From contig JAAEOP010000641.1 in the NCBI GenBank assembly GCA_024223125.1, forward strand, positions 1 to 11,871: DNA of 11,871 bases, in the 5' to 3' direction. The DNA comes from Chloroflexota bacterium. GTDB lineage: Bacteria; Chloroflexota; Anaerolineae; Promineifilales; Promineifilaceae. This document shows positions 1 through 6,198 of this stretch, piece after piece; the stretch's first letter is position 1; each line of letters begins with the position of its first letter. The position numbers were made by a program, and so were the translations under genes. The notes beneath the pieces are model-generated. The model was not told the DNA's origin, did no database searches, and saw nothing but the letters and a program-made list of their open reading frames with translations.

Positions 1-1
1 G

Positions 2-316
2 AAGGCAAAAAAGTCTAAGAAACGGCCGTCTACCAAAACATCTCGCCCCAGCCCCACACGTAATATGCCGCGCACTCGTGTGGCTCGTCCCGCGCCAAAG
101 CCGCGCAGCACAACGGCGAACCAACCAGCAGGAGGTTACATTGAGGACTTACAATATGAACCCATCATGGCGAAACCGGCCCAGACGCCCAAACCAGCGC
201 CTGTACCCAAAACACAAAATGACTCGCGCTTAAATCGGCGACCGCCACGGCCGTCGGCGCCACCACGTCAATCAGCCATCAAAGGAGTACAGGCTCGGCC
301 ACGAAGCCGGCATTAG
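2..316 (+). CDS. C-terminal tail of a truncated gene, basic and proline-rich
   Basis: The reading frame is open from the left edge of the window to the TAG at 314-316, so this is the 3' end of a gene that begins outside. The internal ATG at 65 has no convincing ribosome site, and the residues before it (KAKKSKKRPSTKTSRPSP) have the same composition, so I do not treat it as the true start. The visible 104 residues are Lys/Arg/Pro/Ser/Thr-rich and look disordered, apart from a short acidic patch (GGYIEDLQYEP). Such a tail could bind nucleic acid or an anionic envelope polymer, but no family is recognisable. It lies 16 nt before the lytic transglycosylase gene, so the two are probably co-transcribed. 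Two ACGGCCGT palindromes fall in it (22-29 and 247-254), both read as Arg-Pro. Confidence 0.6.
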   Translation, partial: KAKKSKKRPSTKTSRPSPTRNMPRTRVARPAPKPRSTTANQPAGGYIEDLQYEPIMAKPAQTPKPAPVPKTQNDSRLNRRPPRPSAPPRQSAIKGVQARPRSRH

Positions 317-332
317 TAGGGTAAGGTAGAGA

Positions 333-1124
333 ATGACTGTTTATGAGGAACATTTCACAAATGTCTGGCAAGTTTCTACACCATTCAACCAGAACGAGGA
401 TGACACACTAGATGACTCATGGGTTTACCTGGATGAACAAGAAGTTGATGGTTATACTCATGGCGGTATGATTTCTGTTCAGCAACGTATGGCTCTAATC
501 TTGATATTCGTTTTTGTAGGCGTTATTTTATTCGCTGCTCTAGCATTACCTCGCATTCTTGGCAATACACAATTGGGTAGTGAATCGAGGAGTAATGGTG
601 TCGCCAACACTGGATTTGCCGTCCCTGTTGACGGCATTTCTCCTCTTTTTACCCCAGAAGTTCAACATTGGACGCCCCAAATAATGACCTGGTCAAATCA
701 ATATGGTCTGGACCCCAATATGGTAGCAACGGTGATGCAAATAGAATCCTGCGGTGATCCGGGAGCGCTTTCGGGCGCCGGGGCACAGGGATTGTTTCAA
801 GTCATGCCTTTTCATTTTCAAACCGGTGAAGATGCCTTTGACCCCGATACAAATGCCATGCGGGGCATGTCTTTCTTGTCAGATTTAATGACTCAGTTTG
901 GCGAACCGGGGTTGGCATTTGCCGGTTACAATGGCGGTCCTGGCAATGCGGTAAAAAGCTGGGAAGCATGGCCGGCCGAAATGCAGCGATATTATCGTTG
1001 GGCAACTGGAATTTATGAAGACGCCTCCGCCGACCGTACCCAAAGTGAAACATTGGATGCCTGGCTGGCAGCCGGTGGCGCTGGCGGTTGTGACCGGGCG
1101 GCCGCTAAACTTGGTTTGAATTAA
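333..1124 (+). CDS. Membrane-anchored lytic transglycosylase (SLT domain)
   Basis: A 263-residue protein that should cleave the MurNAc-GlcNAc bond of peptidoglycan on the outer face of the cytoplasmic membrane. Residues 1-50 are acidic and probably cytoplasmic, 53-75 form one hydrophobic anchor (ALILIFVFVGVILFAALAL), and the SLT/goose-lysozyme-like domain spans about 110-230. The family motifs are all present: the catalytic Glu138 in MQIES, the GLFQVMP segment at 153-159 and the AGYNGG motif at 197-202. The large N-terminal acidic extension before the anchor is not a usual part of the domain. The ATG at 333 follows a weak AAGGTAGAG site. The gene sits 16 nt after the basic-tail gene, and transcription probably ends at the terminator at 1171-1207. 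Its exact role (cell division, secretion or recycling) cannot be read from the sequence. Confidence 0.88.
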   Translation: MTVYEEHFTNVWQVSTPFNQNEDDTLDDSWVYLDEQEVDGYTHGGMISVQQRMALILIFVFVGVILFAALALPRILGNTQLGSESRSNGVANTGFAVPVDGISPLFTPEVQHWTPQIMTWSNQYGLDPNMVATVMQIESCGDPGALSGAGAQGLFQVMPFHFQTGEDAFDPDTNAMRGMSFLSDLMTQFGEPGLAFAGYNGGPGNAVKSWEAWPAEMQRYYRWATGIYEDASADRTQSETLDAWLAAGGAGGCDRAAAKLGLN

Positions 1125-1126
1125 AT

Positions 1127-1147
1127 AATGGGATTACAAATCCCATT
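1127..1147 (+). repeat. Perfect 9-bp hairpin directly after the transglycosylase stop
   Basis: AATGGGATT and AATCCCATT pair perfectly around a 3-nt loop, 2 nt after the TAA. There is no following T-run, so it is more likely an mRNA 3'-end stabiliser than a terminator. The next hairpin downstream has the terminator features. Confidence 0.5.
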
Positions 1148-1170
1148 CTGCCATACGAAGTACGCTAAAG

Positions 1171-1207
1171 CGCACTGAAAAGAAAACGCACTTTCAGTGC
1201 GTTTTGT
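1171..1207 (+). terminator. Intrinsic terminator of the transglycosylase transcript
   Basis: CGCACTGAAA (1171-1180) pairs perfectly with TTTCAGTGCG (1192-1201) around an 11-nt loop. The stem is followed by TTTTGT and preceded by AAAG, which can extend it by a G-U and three A-U pairs. Confidence 0.75.
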
Positions 1208-1215
1208 ATGTCAGA

Positions 1216-1234
1216 CACCGAATTGAATTCGGTG
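1216..1234. promoter_or_regulatory. Operator-like palindrome upstream of a promoter
   Basis: CACCGAATT and AATTCGGTG are perfect inverted arms around one central G. The site ends 17 bp upstream of the TTGACT -35 box at 1252. That size and position fit a binding site for a dimeric regulator, more easily an activator than a repressor. It has no T-run and is too tight around one base to form a normal RNA hairpin. Confidence 0.45.
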
Positions 1235-1251
1235 ACAATGTTGCCAGCTAG

Positions 1252-1280
1252 TTGACTCCCCATTGCCAGCTTCCTATACT
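1252..1280 (+). promoter_or_regulatory. Sigma70-type promoter for the UPF0173 gene
   Basis: TTGACT (1252-1257) and TATACT (1275-1280) each match five of six consensus bases and are separated by exactly 17 bp. Transcription would start near 1287, giving a leader of about 58 nt before the ATG at 1345. The preceding terminator at 1171-1207 insulates this unit from the upstream genes. Confidence 0.7.
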
Positions 1281-1344
1281 TAAATTGCACATTGTCAACT
1301 GTATATGTGCAGTTTATTGTCCACACAACCTGAGGAGGTTTCCC

Positions 1345-2031
1345 ATGACTATTTCCCTTACCTGGCACGGTCATGCCACATTTTCCCTGAATATTGATGG
1401 TACACATATTGTTGTTGATCCTTTTTTTGTTGGTAATAATCCGGCGGCGAAGACGGCCGTAACTGACGTTGCCGCCGATTACATTTTGCAAACACACGGC
1501 CACGCCGACCATATCGCCGATACCGTTCCCTTAGCCAAACAAACTGGGGCAACAGTTATCGCCAATTTTGAGATCGTGACCTGGATCACCAACCTGGGAC
1601 ACGAAAATTGCCATGCAATGAACACTGGCGGTGGTTACAACTTCCCCTTCGGCCGCGTAAAAATGACACCGGCGCTGCACAGCTCTGGCCTACCCGATGG
1701 CACATATGGCGGCGACCCTGGTGGGTATCTGCTGACCGTTGGCGACACCCGCATTTATATTGCCGGTGATACCGCCTTATTTTCCGATATGGACCTTATT
1801 GGCGTTCAAGACCTGGACCTGGCTATTTTGCCGGTGGGCGACAATTTTACAATGGGGCCGAATGATGCTTTGCTGGCTCTGGAATATCTGAATCCCCAGG
1901 CAGTTGTGCCCTGCCATTACAACACCTGGCCGCTCATCGCCATTGACGTAGATGATTGGGCTAAACAAGTCGCAGAAAACACATCTGTTAAACCTATTGT
2001 AGCCCAGGTGGATGTACCTTTTACAATTTGA
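1345..2031 (+). CDS. UPF0173-type metal-dependent hydrolase (metallo-beta-lactamase fold)
   Basis: A 228-residue cytoplasmic protein of the small single-domain MBL-fold group, annotated elsewhere as UPF0173 metal-dependent hydrolase; its length is typical. The metal site is complete: HGHADH at 51-56 (His51, His53, Asp55, His56), His112 in ALHSS, Asp142 in AGDT, and His191 in CHYNT. The N-terminus WHGHATF and the phosphodiesterase-like GDT segment also fit. The ATG at 1345 was chosen because GAGGAGG (1332-1338) precedes it at good spacing. An upstream in-frame ATG at 1252 lies in the -35 box and would add a non-conserved segment. The physiological substrate of the family is not established. 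It may be co-transcribed with the lipoprotein gene 76 nt downstream. Confidence 0.87.
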   Translation: MTISLTWHGHATFSLNIDGTHIVVDPFFVGNNPAAKTAVTDVAADYILQTHGHADHIADTVPLAKQTGATVIANFEIVTWITNLGHENCHAMNTGGGYNFPFGRVKMTPALHSSGLPDGTYGGDPGGYLLTVGDTRIYIAGDTALFSDMDLIGVQDLDLAILPVGDNFTMGPNDALLALEYLNPQAVVPCHYNTWPLIAIDVDDWAKQVAENTSVKPIVAQVDVPFTI

Positions 2032-2039
2032 TAATGGTA

Positions 2040-2084
2040 GTGGTGAATGGTGGTTGGTATAAGCTACCAACCACTATCCACTAT
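2040..2084. repeat. Long imperfect intergenic hairpin
   Basis: TGGTTGGTA (2051-2059) pairs with TACCAACCA (2065-2073) over a 5-nt loop. Pairing continues outward with wobbles and one mismatch to roughly 2040/2084, filling most of the gap between the hydrolase and lipoprotein genes. There is no T-tract, so it is more likely an interspersed palindromic unit or mRNA-stability element than a terminator. Confidence 0.5.
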
Positions 2085-2107
2085 CAACCAATTCAAGGAG
2101 AATATTC

Positions 2108-3331
2108 ATGAACAAGAACTCGTTACGATGGTTAATCATATTAATCATTTTATTTGCGGCCGCTTCATTGGCTTGTAATGCGTTGCCCGGTGGGAACGAA
2201 CCAGCGGTCGAAGAAGCAGTCGTTGCGGAACCGGCCGCCCAATCTGAGGATGGCGCTGTTGAAGAACCTGTCGAAAGCGCCCCCGCAGCTGAGAGCAGCA
2301 ATGAAGAATCGGCCGAAAGCGCTCCTGTAGCTGAGAGCAGCAATGAAGAATCGGCCGAAAGCGCTCCTGTAGCTGAGAATAGTAGCGAAGGGACGGCCGT
2401 AGACCAAATCAAAAGCCTCTTCGTCAACGAAATTACCCAACCCGAAGATGTGAACAGCTACCGGATAATTATGGATATGAGCATGACCTCTACCGATGAA
2501 GCCGATGTAGAAACCAGCCAATCCTTCCAAATAAATCTCGGCTTTTCCAAAGACCCTGAAGCGATGAGCATGAACATGAGCGCTGAAGGAGTAGAAGATA
2601 TGGAAGAATTTGGTGAAATGAACATGGCTCAACTGGATGGCGTTACCTATATGACCATCCCCGGCTTCGGCTGCATCACCAGCAGCGAAGATGAAAGTGC
2701 ATTTGGAGACGACGATCCTTTTGCCGACTTTACCGATACCAGCGCCTTCATGGAAGACATTGGCGAAGCTAACTATGAAGGGGAAGAATCAATCAATGGC
2801 ATTGATACCCTGCATTACACCTTTGATGAAACCTCTCTGGAAACGCCAGACGCCGACGTGGAGTGGCTAGAGGGTCATATTTATGTGGCGAAAGATGGCG
2901 GCTGGCTGGTGCGGATGGTTATGGAAGGGGAAGGAGAATTTGACGAGATAGGCGGCGTCCCCCAATATGGCAATATGAAGTTACAAATTGATTTGCTGGA
3001 TATTAACCAGCCGATTGATGTGTCTATTCCGGCTGATTGTGAAGGGGAAGCGGCCGGCGAGACAGCGTGGCCGATGGTTGCAGATGCGGCCAATGTCTCT
3101 TCATTTGGCGGTATTGTCACCTATGAAACTGAAATGCCGCTGGAAGATGTCCTGGCTTTTTACGATAATGCGTTTTCGGCCGAAGGCTGGACAAAAAATG
3201 AAGATTCTTCGTTTGAAATGGGCGACACCGCGATCATTACCTATGAAATGGACGGTGCGTCGCTCAATCTTTCCGTTTCCAAAGAAGACCCAAACAACGA
3301 CACCTTGACAGTTGTTGTTGTGGGTGAATAA
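2108..3331 (+). CDS. Acidic lipoprotein with repeat linker, function unknown
   Basis: A 407-residue exported lipoprotein. Residues 1-22 form a signal peptide ending in SLAC, giving lipidated Cys23. Residues 24-97 are a very acidic, Ala/Glu/Ser-rich linker with three 14-residue repeats (ESAPVAESSNEESA type). Residues about 105-311 form a globular region rich in beta-prone strands, with Met/Asp/Glu-rich stretches and two cysteines (Cys189 and Cys311) that could form a disulfide. This part resembles in style the LolA/LprG-like lipoproteins that hold hydrophobic ligands, but I cannot assign it. Residues about 321-407 form a second small module (FGGIVTYETEMPLEDVLAFY ... GW). AAGGAG (2095-2100) places the start at ATG 2108. 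The gene ends in the terminator shared with the convergent M28 gene. Confidence 0.72.
   Translation: MNKNSLRWLIILIILFAAASLACNALPGGNEPAVEEAVVAEPAAQSEDGAVEEPVESAPAAESSNEESAESAPVAESSNEESAESAPVAENSSEGTAVDQIKSLFVNEITQPEDVNSYRIIMDMSMTSTDEADVETSQSFQINLGFSKDPEAMSMNMSAEGVEDMEEFGEMNMAQLDGVTYMTIPGFGCITSSEDESAFGDDDPFADFTDTSAFMEDIGEANYEGEESINGIDTLHYTFDETSLETPDADVEWLEGHIYVAKDGGWLVRMVMEGEGEFDEIGGVPQYGNMKLQIDLLDINQPIDVSIPADCEGEAAGETAWPMVADAANVSSFGGIVTYETEMPLEDVLAFYDNAFSAEGWTKNEDSSFEMGDTAIITYEMDGASLNLSVSKEDPNNDTLTVVVVGE
2273..2398 (+). repeat. Three tandem 42-bp repeats in the lipoprotein linker
   Basis: Units begin at 2273, 2315 and 2357, each opening with GAAAGCGC. The first two are almost identical; the third diverges in its last half and ends in an ACGGCCGT palindrome (2393-2400). 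Each unit encodes 14 residues, so copy-number change would keep the frame. Confidence 0.9.
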
Positions 3332-3335
3332 ATGT

Positions 3336-3375
3336 AAAGAGGTTCCACTTTTTGGAAAGGTGGAACCTCTTTTTT
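3336..3375. terminator. Strong terminator between convergent genes
   Basis: A 13-bp perfect stem pairs 3336-3348 with 3360-3372, and the loop can zip further (TTTT with AAAG). On the + strand it is followed by a T-run through 3375. The opposite strand has only a broken T-rich tail, so it works best for the + strand lipoprotein gene but may act both ways. The M28 gene's stop codon (3374-3376) lies in the T-run. Confidence 0.85.
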
Positions 3376-4732
3376 ATTCTGGCCCTACCAAAATTTCGAG
3401 GGAGAAGGGGCTGATACGGCCGTTACCATTCAACGCCGCCATACTAACCGCATAACGCACGGAGGGGTCCAAATTTGTTAGAGCCACATTCCCCGCTTGG
3501 TCTAAACTCACATAACGAAAATCAGGATACGCATCTAATCCTAGCGGACGGAAAGCAAGCGCATATCCAGCGGCGTTACTGTCTGGCAGCCAGCTAATAA
3601 TATACGATCCCGTTTCGGCCATGGGGGCGATTGTGGGGGCGACCGGGCGAGCGGGCGCACCGGCCATTGTGGCCGCTACGGCCACATTTAACTGCGTCAC
3701 TTGTAACAAATAATTGTAATCCAGATTAGCGGCCGTATCATCACTGTTATGCTGTGTGTTGGGGTTTTCTTGCGATTCTGTCAGACGCACGGCCGGAATA
3801 CCGGCATACAAAAAGCTCATCTGATCCCCCCAACGCCCTTCCCGATCTTCCATGTTAACATGTGTCAGACCGAACTGGGGCAGGTAATAACTTTGCACCA
3901 GTTCCATGTAACGTAAAAATTCACGGGTGGCCTCGCCCGTAATGCCCGGTGTAATGGCTTGTACAGATTGGGGAATTCCGGGACGGCCGCCTACAATATC
4001 AACATTAATTACTGCCTCAATCGGCCAGCCGTCCAACATCTTATCAGAAACAAAATGTTGGCTGCCGAACCGCCCCTGCTCTTCGGCCGCAAAAGCAACA
4101 AAAACAATGGTCTGGCTCCATTCACGGGCGCTCAACAGCCGCGCTGCCTCTAAAAGCAGGGCTATACCAGAACCATTGTCATTGGCGCCGGGCGCATAGC
4201 TACTGCCATCGTTGGGGTCAAAAGAACGGGAATCGTAATGAGCCGAGAGGATTAGCATCCCCCCATTGGGGTTCTGGCCCGGCAAGGTAGCGATAATGTT
4301 TTGCTGATTAGTCGTAATTCCCTCGCTGCTGTAGGGAAATTCATCTACTTCTACCAGGAGACGGCCGTTGCCAATACGCACAAACTCATTAAAAATCCAA
4401 CGTCGCGCCGCCCCAATACCTCGCCCCTCCTGGTCGGTGGCACTGAACGTATTACGAGTGTAAAACCCCTCCAATGTCTGCACATACCCCACCAGATTCT
4501 GCTGCGACACCCCCCGTACCAACGTTAAAATATCGGCGTCAATTCCGGCCGTCAGCGTGCTTTCAGGATTGACGACCACTTCACCGGGAGCAAAATCTGC
4601 TAAAGAAGGGGCCGTTGGCGGCGGCGTGGGCACGGTTAACTGCTGCGGACCTTGTAGCAGGGCACAAGATATTCCGGGCAGCGATAATAACAGCAAAAAG
4701 AAAATCGTTCGGCGTTGCAAGGAAAAATTCAA
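3374..4732 (-). CDS. M28-family zinc peptidase lipoprotein with C-terminal Fn3-like domain
   Basis: A 452-residue exported metallopeptidase that probably removes N-terminal residues from peptides at the cell surface. Residues 1-22 are a signal peptide with twin Arg and a Leu-rich core; GISC gives lipidated Cys23. A Pro/Thr linker follows. The M28 catalytic domain covers about 75-355 with all di-zinc ligands: His165 in SAHYDS, Asp185 in GANDNGSG, Glu217-Glu218 in AAEEQG, Asp245 in INVDIVGG and His328 in TQHNSDD. Residues about 365-450 look like a fibronectin type III module (SWLPDSNAAGYALAFRPLG). The only usable start is TTG at 4732 (or TTG at 4720), with no ribosome site and a terminator-like hairpin ending 2 nt upstream. 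An in-frame stop blocks earlier starts. The gene follows the slipin gene by 37 nt. Confidence 0.85.
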   Translation of the reverse strand: MNFSLQRRTIFFLLLLSLPGISCALLQGPQQLTVPTPPPTAPSLADFAPGEVVVNPESTLTAGIDADILTLVRGVSQQNLVGYVQTLEGFYTRNTFSATDQEGRGIGAARRWIFNEFVRIGNGRLLVEVDEFPYSSEGITTNQQNIIATLPGQNPNGGMLILSAHYDSRSFDPNDGSSYAPGANDNGSGIALLLEAARLLSAREWSQTIVFVAFAAEEQGRFGSQHFVSDKMLDGWPIEAVINVDIVGGRPGIPQSVQAITPGITGEATREFLRYMELVQSYYLPQFGLTHVNMEDREGRWGDQMSFLYAGIPAVRLTESQENPNTQHNSDDTAANLDYNYLLQVTQLNVAVAATMAGAPARPVAPTIAPMAETGSYIISWLPDSNAAGYALAFRPLGLDAYPDFRYVSLDQAGNVALTNLDPSVRYAVSMAALNGNGRISPFSLEILVGPE

Positions 4733-4761
4733 AAGAGAACCGGCCGCAGGTACCGGTTCTC
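4728..4761 (-). terminator. Terminator-like hairpin between slipin and M28 genes
   Basis: On the minus strand GAGAACCGG (4761-4753) pairs perfectly with CCGGTTCTC (4743-4735) over a 9-nt loop. It is followed by TTTTGAATTTTT, a typical terminator layout. It begins 9 nt after the slipin stop, and its T-run contains the TTG start of the M28 gene, so it may act as an attenuator or limit translation of that gene. Confidence 0.6.
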
Positions 4762-4769
4762 ACAACTCA

Positions 4770-5567
4770 TCAGGATTGATTATCAGCAGACGATTTTGAC
4801 TTTCCATCTCTATCCATAAATTCTGAAATTAGATCAATGGGGATGGGGAAAACGAGCGTCGTATTATGCTCAACGCCAATATCAATCAGAGTTGAAAGGT
4901 AGCGCAGGGTCATCGCTCCCGGTTCGCGGCCCATGATTTCGGCCGCTTCCGCCAGCTTTTGGGCTGCCTGGAAATCACCTTCCGCACCAATGACCTTGGC
5001 CCGGCGCTCTCGCTCTGCTTCCGCTTGCCGGGCCATGGCCCGCACCATCGTCTGGTTCAGTTCCACATCTTTGATTTCCACAATGCTTACTTTGACGCCC
5101 CAGGGTTCTGTCGCTTCATCAATAATGTGTTGCAAGGTTTCGTTGATTTGCTCGCGGTCTTGCAATATTTGATCCAGCATAGATTGGCCGATGACATTAC
5201 GCAGGCTGGTCTGGGCAATTTGCCAGGTAGCCCGACGATAATCTTCAACCTGGATGATAGCTGAGGAAGGGTCAATGACGCGGAAGTAAACAACCGCATT
5301 GACCTTTACGGTAACGTTATCACCCGTAATGGCTTCTTGAGAAGGAACATCCAGGGTGATGGTGCGTAAATCTACCTTATTCATCTTGTCAATAAAGGGA
5401 ATGAGCAGCACAATACCCGGCCCTTTAACGCCGGCTACTCGCCCCAGACGAAAGACCACAGCCCGTTCGTATTCGGGAATGATACGCACAGAATAAAACA
5501 GTATCACAGCGCCACCGATCAGAATAATGCATAAAATGGGGGATACAACAGCAAAGAATTCAGTCAT
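4770..5567 (-). CDS. Slipin-type SPFH/Band 7 (stomatin-like) membrane protein
   Basis: A 265-residue protein with one N-terminal membrane segment (about 9-27) and an SPFH domain (about 28-185) with the stomatin signatures: [13 protein letters not shown] at 31-43, [12 protein letters not shown] at 49-60, and DGV/DNVTV-type VYFRV at 94-98. A charged, Ala-rich coiled coil follows ([20 protein letters not shown], 181-200), then a short C-terminal region ending [10 protein letters not shown]. Proteins of this group form large membrane rings that organise membrane domains or proteases. The start ATG 5567 is well supported by AGAAGGAG upstream. Unlike many prokaryotic slipins it has no NfeD-type protease gene next to it here; the downstream neighbour is the M28 lipoprotein. 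Confidence 0.93.
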   Translation of the reverse strand: MTEFFAVVSPILCIILIGGAVILFYSVRIIPEYERAVVFRLGRVAGVKGPGIVLLIPFIDKMNKVDLRTITLDVPSQEAITGDNVTVKVNAVVYFRVIDPSSAIIQVEDYRRATWQIAQTSLRNVIGQSMLDQILQDREQINETLQHIIDEATEPWGVKVSIVEIKDVELNQTMVRAMARQAEAERERRAKVIGAEGDFQAAQKLAEAAEIMGREPGAMTLRYLSTLIDIGVEHNTTLVFPIPIDLISEFMDRDGKSKSSADNQS

Positions 5568-5680
5568 GTTGACTCCTTCTATACTTAACGCCGAAAGGGG
5601 AAGGTTTTTCCGTTTCGCGCATTAACAATAAACCATTACCATTGGTGATGATACAGGTATTTCTCGACTGTCATGTATGG

Positions 5681-5700
5681 ATTCCTGCCTTCGCAGGAAT
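5681..5700. repeat. dRS3/REP-like palindromic repeat
   Basis: ATTCCTGC and GCAGGAAT form a perfect 8-bp stem over a CTTC loop. The sequence follows the ATTCC(C/T)-N8-(G/A)GGAAT pattern of the widely scattered dRS3-type repeats known from Neisseria and many environmental genomes. It lies in the 196-bp gap between the glutaredoxin-like and slipin genes. Confidence 0.6.
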
Positions 5701-5713
5701 GACATGTATAGCC

Positions 5714-5763
5714 ACACAATTATTATACCGGCAAATGGGGACAATAGGTAGACATAATTGTGT
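5714..5763. repeat. 10-bp inverted repeat framing the promoter region of the slipin gene
   Basis: ACACAATTAT (5714-5723) and ATAATTGTGT (5754-5763) are perfect inverted arms 30 bp apart. The right arm touches the stop codon of the glutaredoxin-like gene, and the left arm overlaps a possible -10 box. Whether it is a regulatory pair or the ends of a tiny mobile unit is unclear. Confidence 0.4.
5722..5727 (-). promoter_or_regulatory. Possible -10 box for the slipin gene
   Basis: The minus strand reads a perfect TATAAT here, but no good -35 box lies 16-18 bp upstream (TACCTA at 17 bp). If used, the leader would be about 150 nt and would include the palindromic repeat at 5681-5700. Confidence 0.3.
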
Positions 5764-6189
5764 TTAACTGAGCAACCAACTGCCCACAAAAATAACCCCT
5801 AATAAGACAACGCTTATGACCAGAAAGATGCCATTCCCGTCCCATAAGGCAAATAGCAATGCCAGCATGGCCAAAATCATGAGCAGCGGCCGTTCCCGCA
5901 CAGCTTCCCATGGTTTTGGTTTACGCACGGTGTAACCCATCGCCTCTAGTTTACCCTTCAACTGGGAACCAGATGGTTCTGTCAGAGTACTTTCATCGGG
6001 GAAGACAAGTGTAGGTACACTTTCATTGCCGTTGTTGATATTGCGGACTGTTTGACGGCCGTCATCATCCTTGTAAATATCCACATACACAAACTCCGCT
6101 CCTGCCCGCTGCAATATCCCCCGCACTGGTCCCACCATCGGGCACACTGGACTGCCATACATCACAATTTTCTTATCCATTACATTCAT
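5764..6189 (-). CDS. Glutaredoxin-like protein with C-terminal membrane hairpin
   Basis: A 141-residue protein. Residues about 5-88 follow a glutaredoxin/thioredoxin fold: the strand KKIVMYGSPVCPMV with Cys16, the DIYKDDDGRQTVR segment, and the cis-proline motif SVPT (57-60) followed by LVFPD. The active site is CPMV, so only the first of the usual two cysteines is present, as in monothiol or non-catalytic members. Residues 101-116 and 121-139 are two membrane segments separated by WDGNG, which would hold the redox domain on the cytoplasmic side. The ATG at 6189 is used here; ATG 6180 is equally spaced from AAGAAGGAA and cannot be excluded. It starts 9 nt after the arginase-like gene and is the last gene of the apparent operon. 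Confidence 0.75.
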   Translation of the reverse strand: MNVMDKKIVMYGSPVCPMVGPVRGILQRAGAEFVYVDIYKDDDGRQTVRNINNGNESVPTLVFPDESTLTEPSGSQLKGKLEAMGYTVRKPKPWEAVRERPLLMILAMLALLFALWDGNGIFLVISVVLLGVIFVGSWLLS

Positions 6190-6198
6190 TTTCCTTCT

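Noticed and set aside
1252..1344. Extended N-terminus of the UPF0173 protein from ATG 1252
   Set aside because: The ATG overlaps the -35 box, and the extension lacks conserved character; ATG 1345 has a strong ribosome site and matches the family's length.
2165..2632. 155-residue frame on the minus strand over the lipoprotein linker
   Set aside because: It mirrors the tandem repeats of the + strand lipoprotein gene, which has a signal peptide, ribosome site and terminator.
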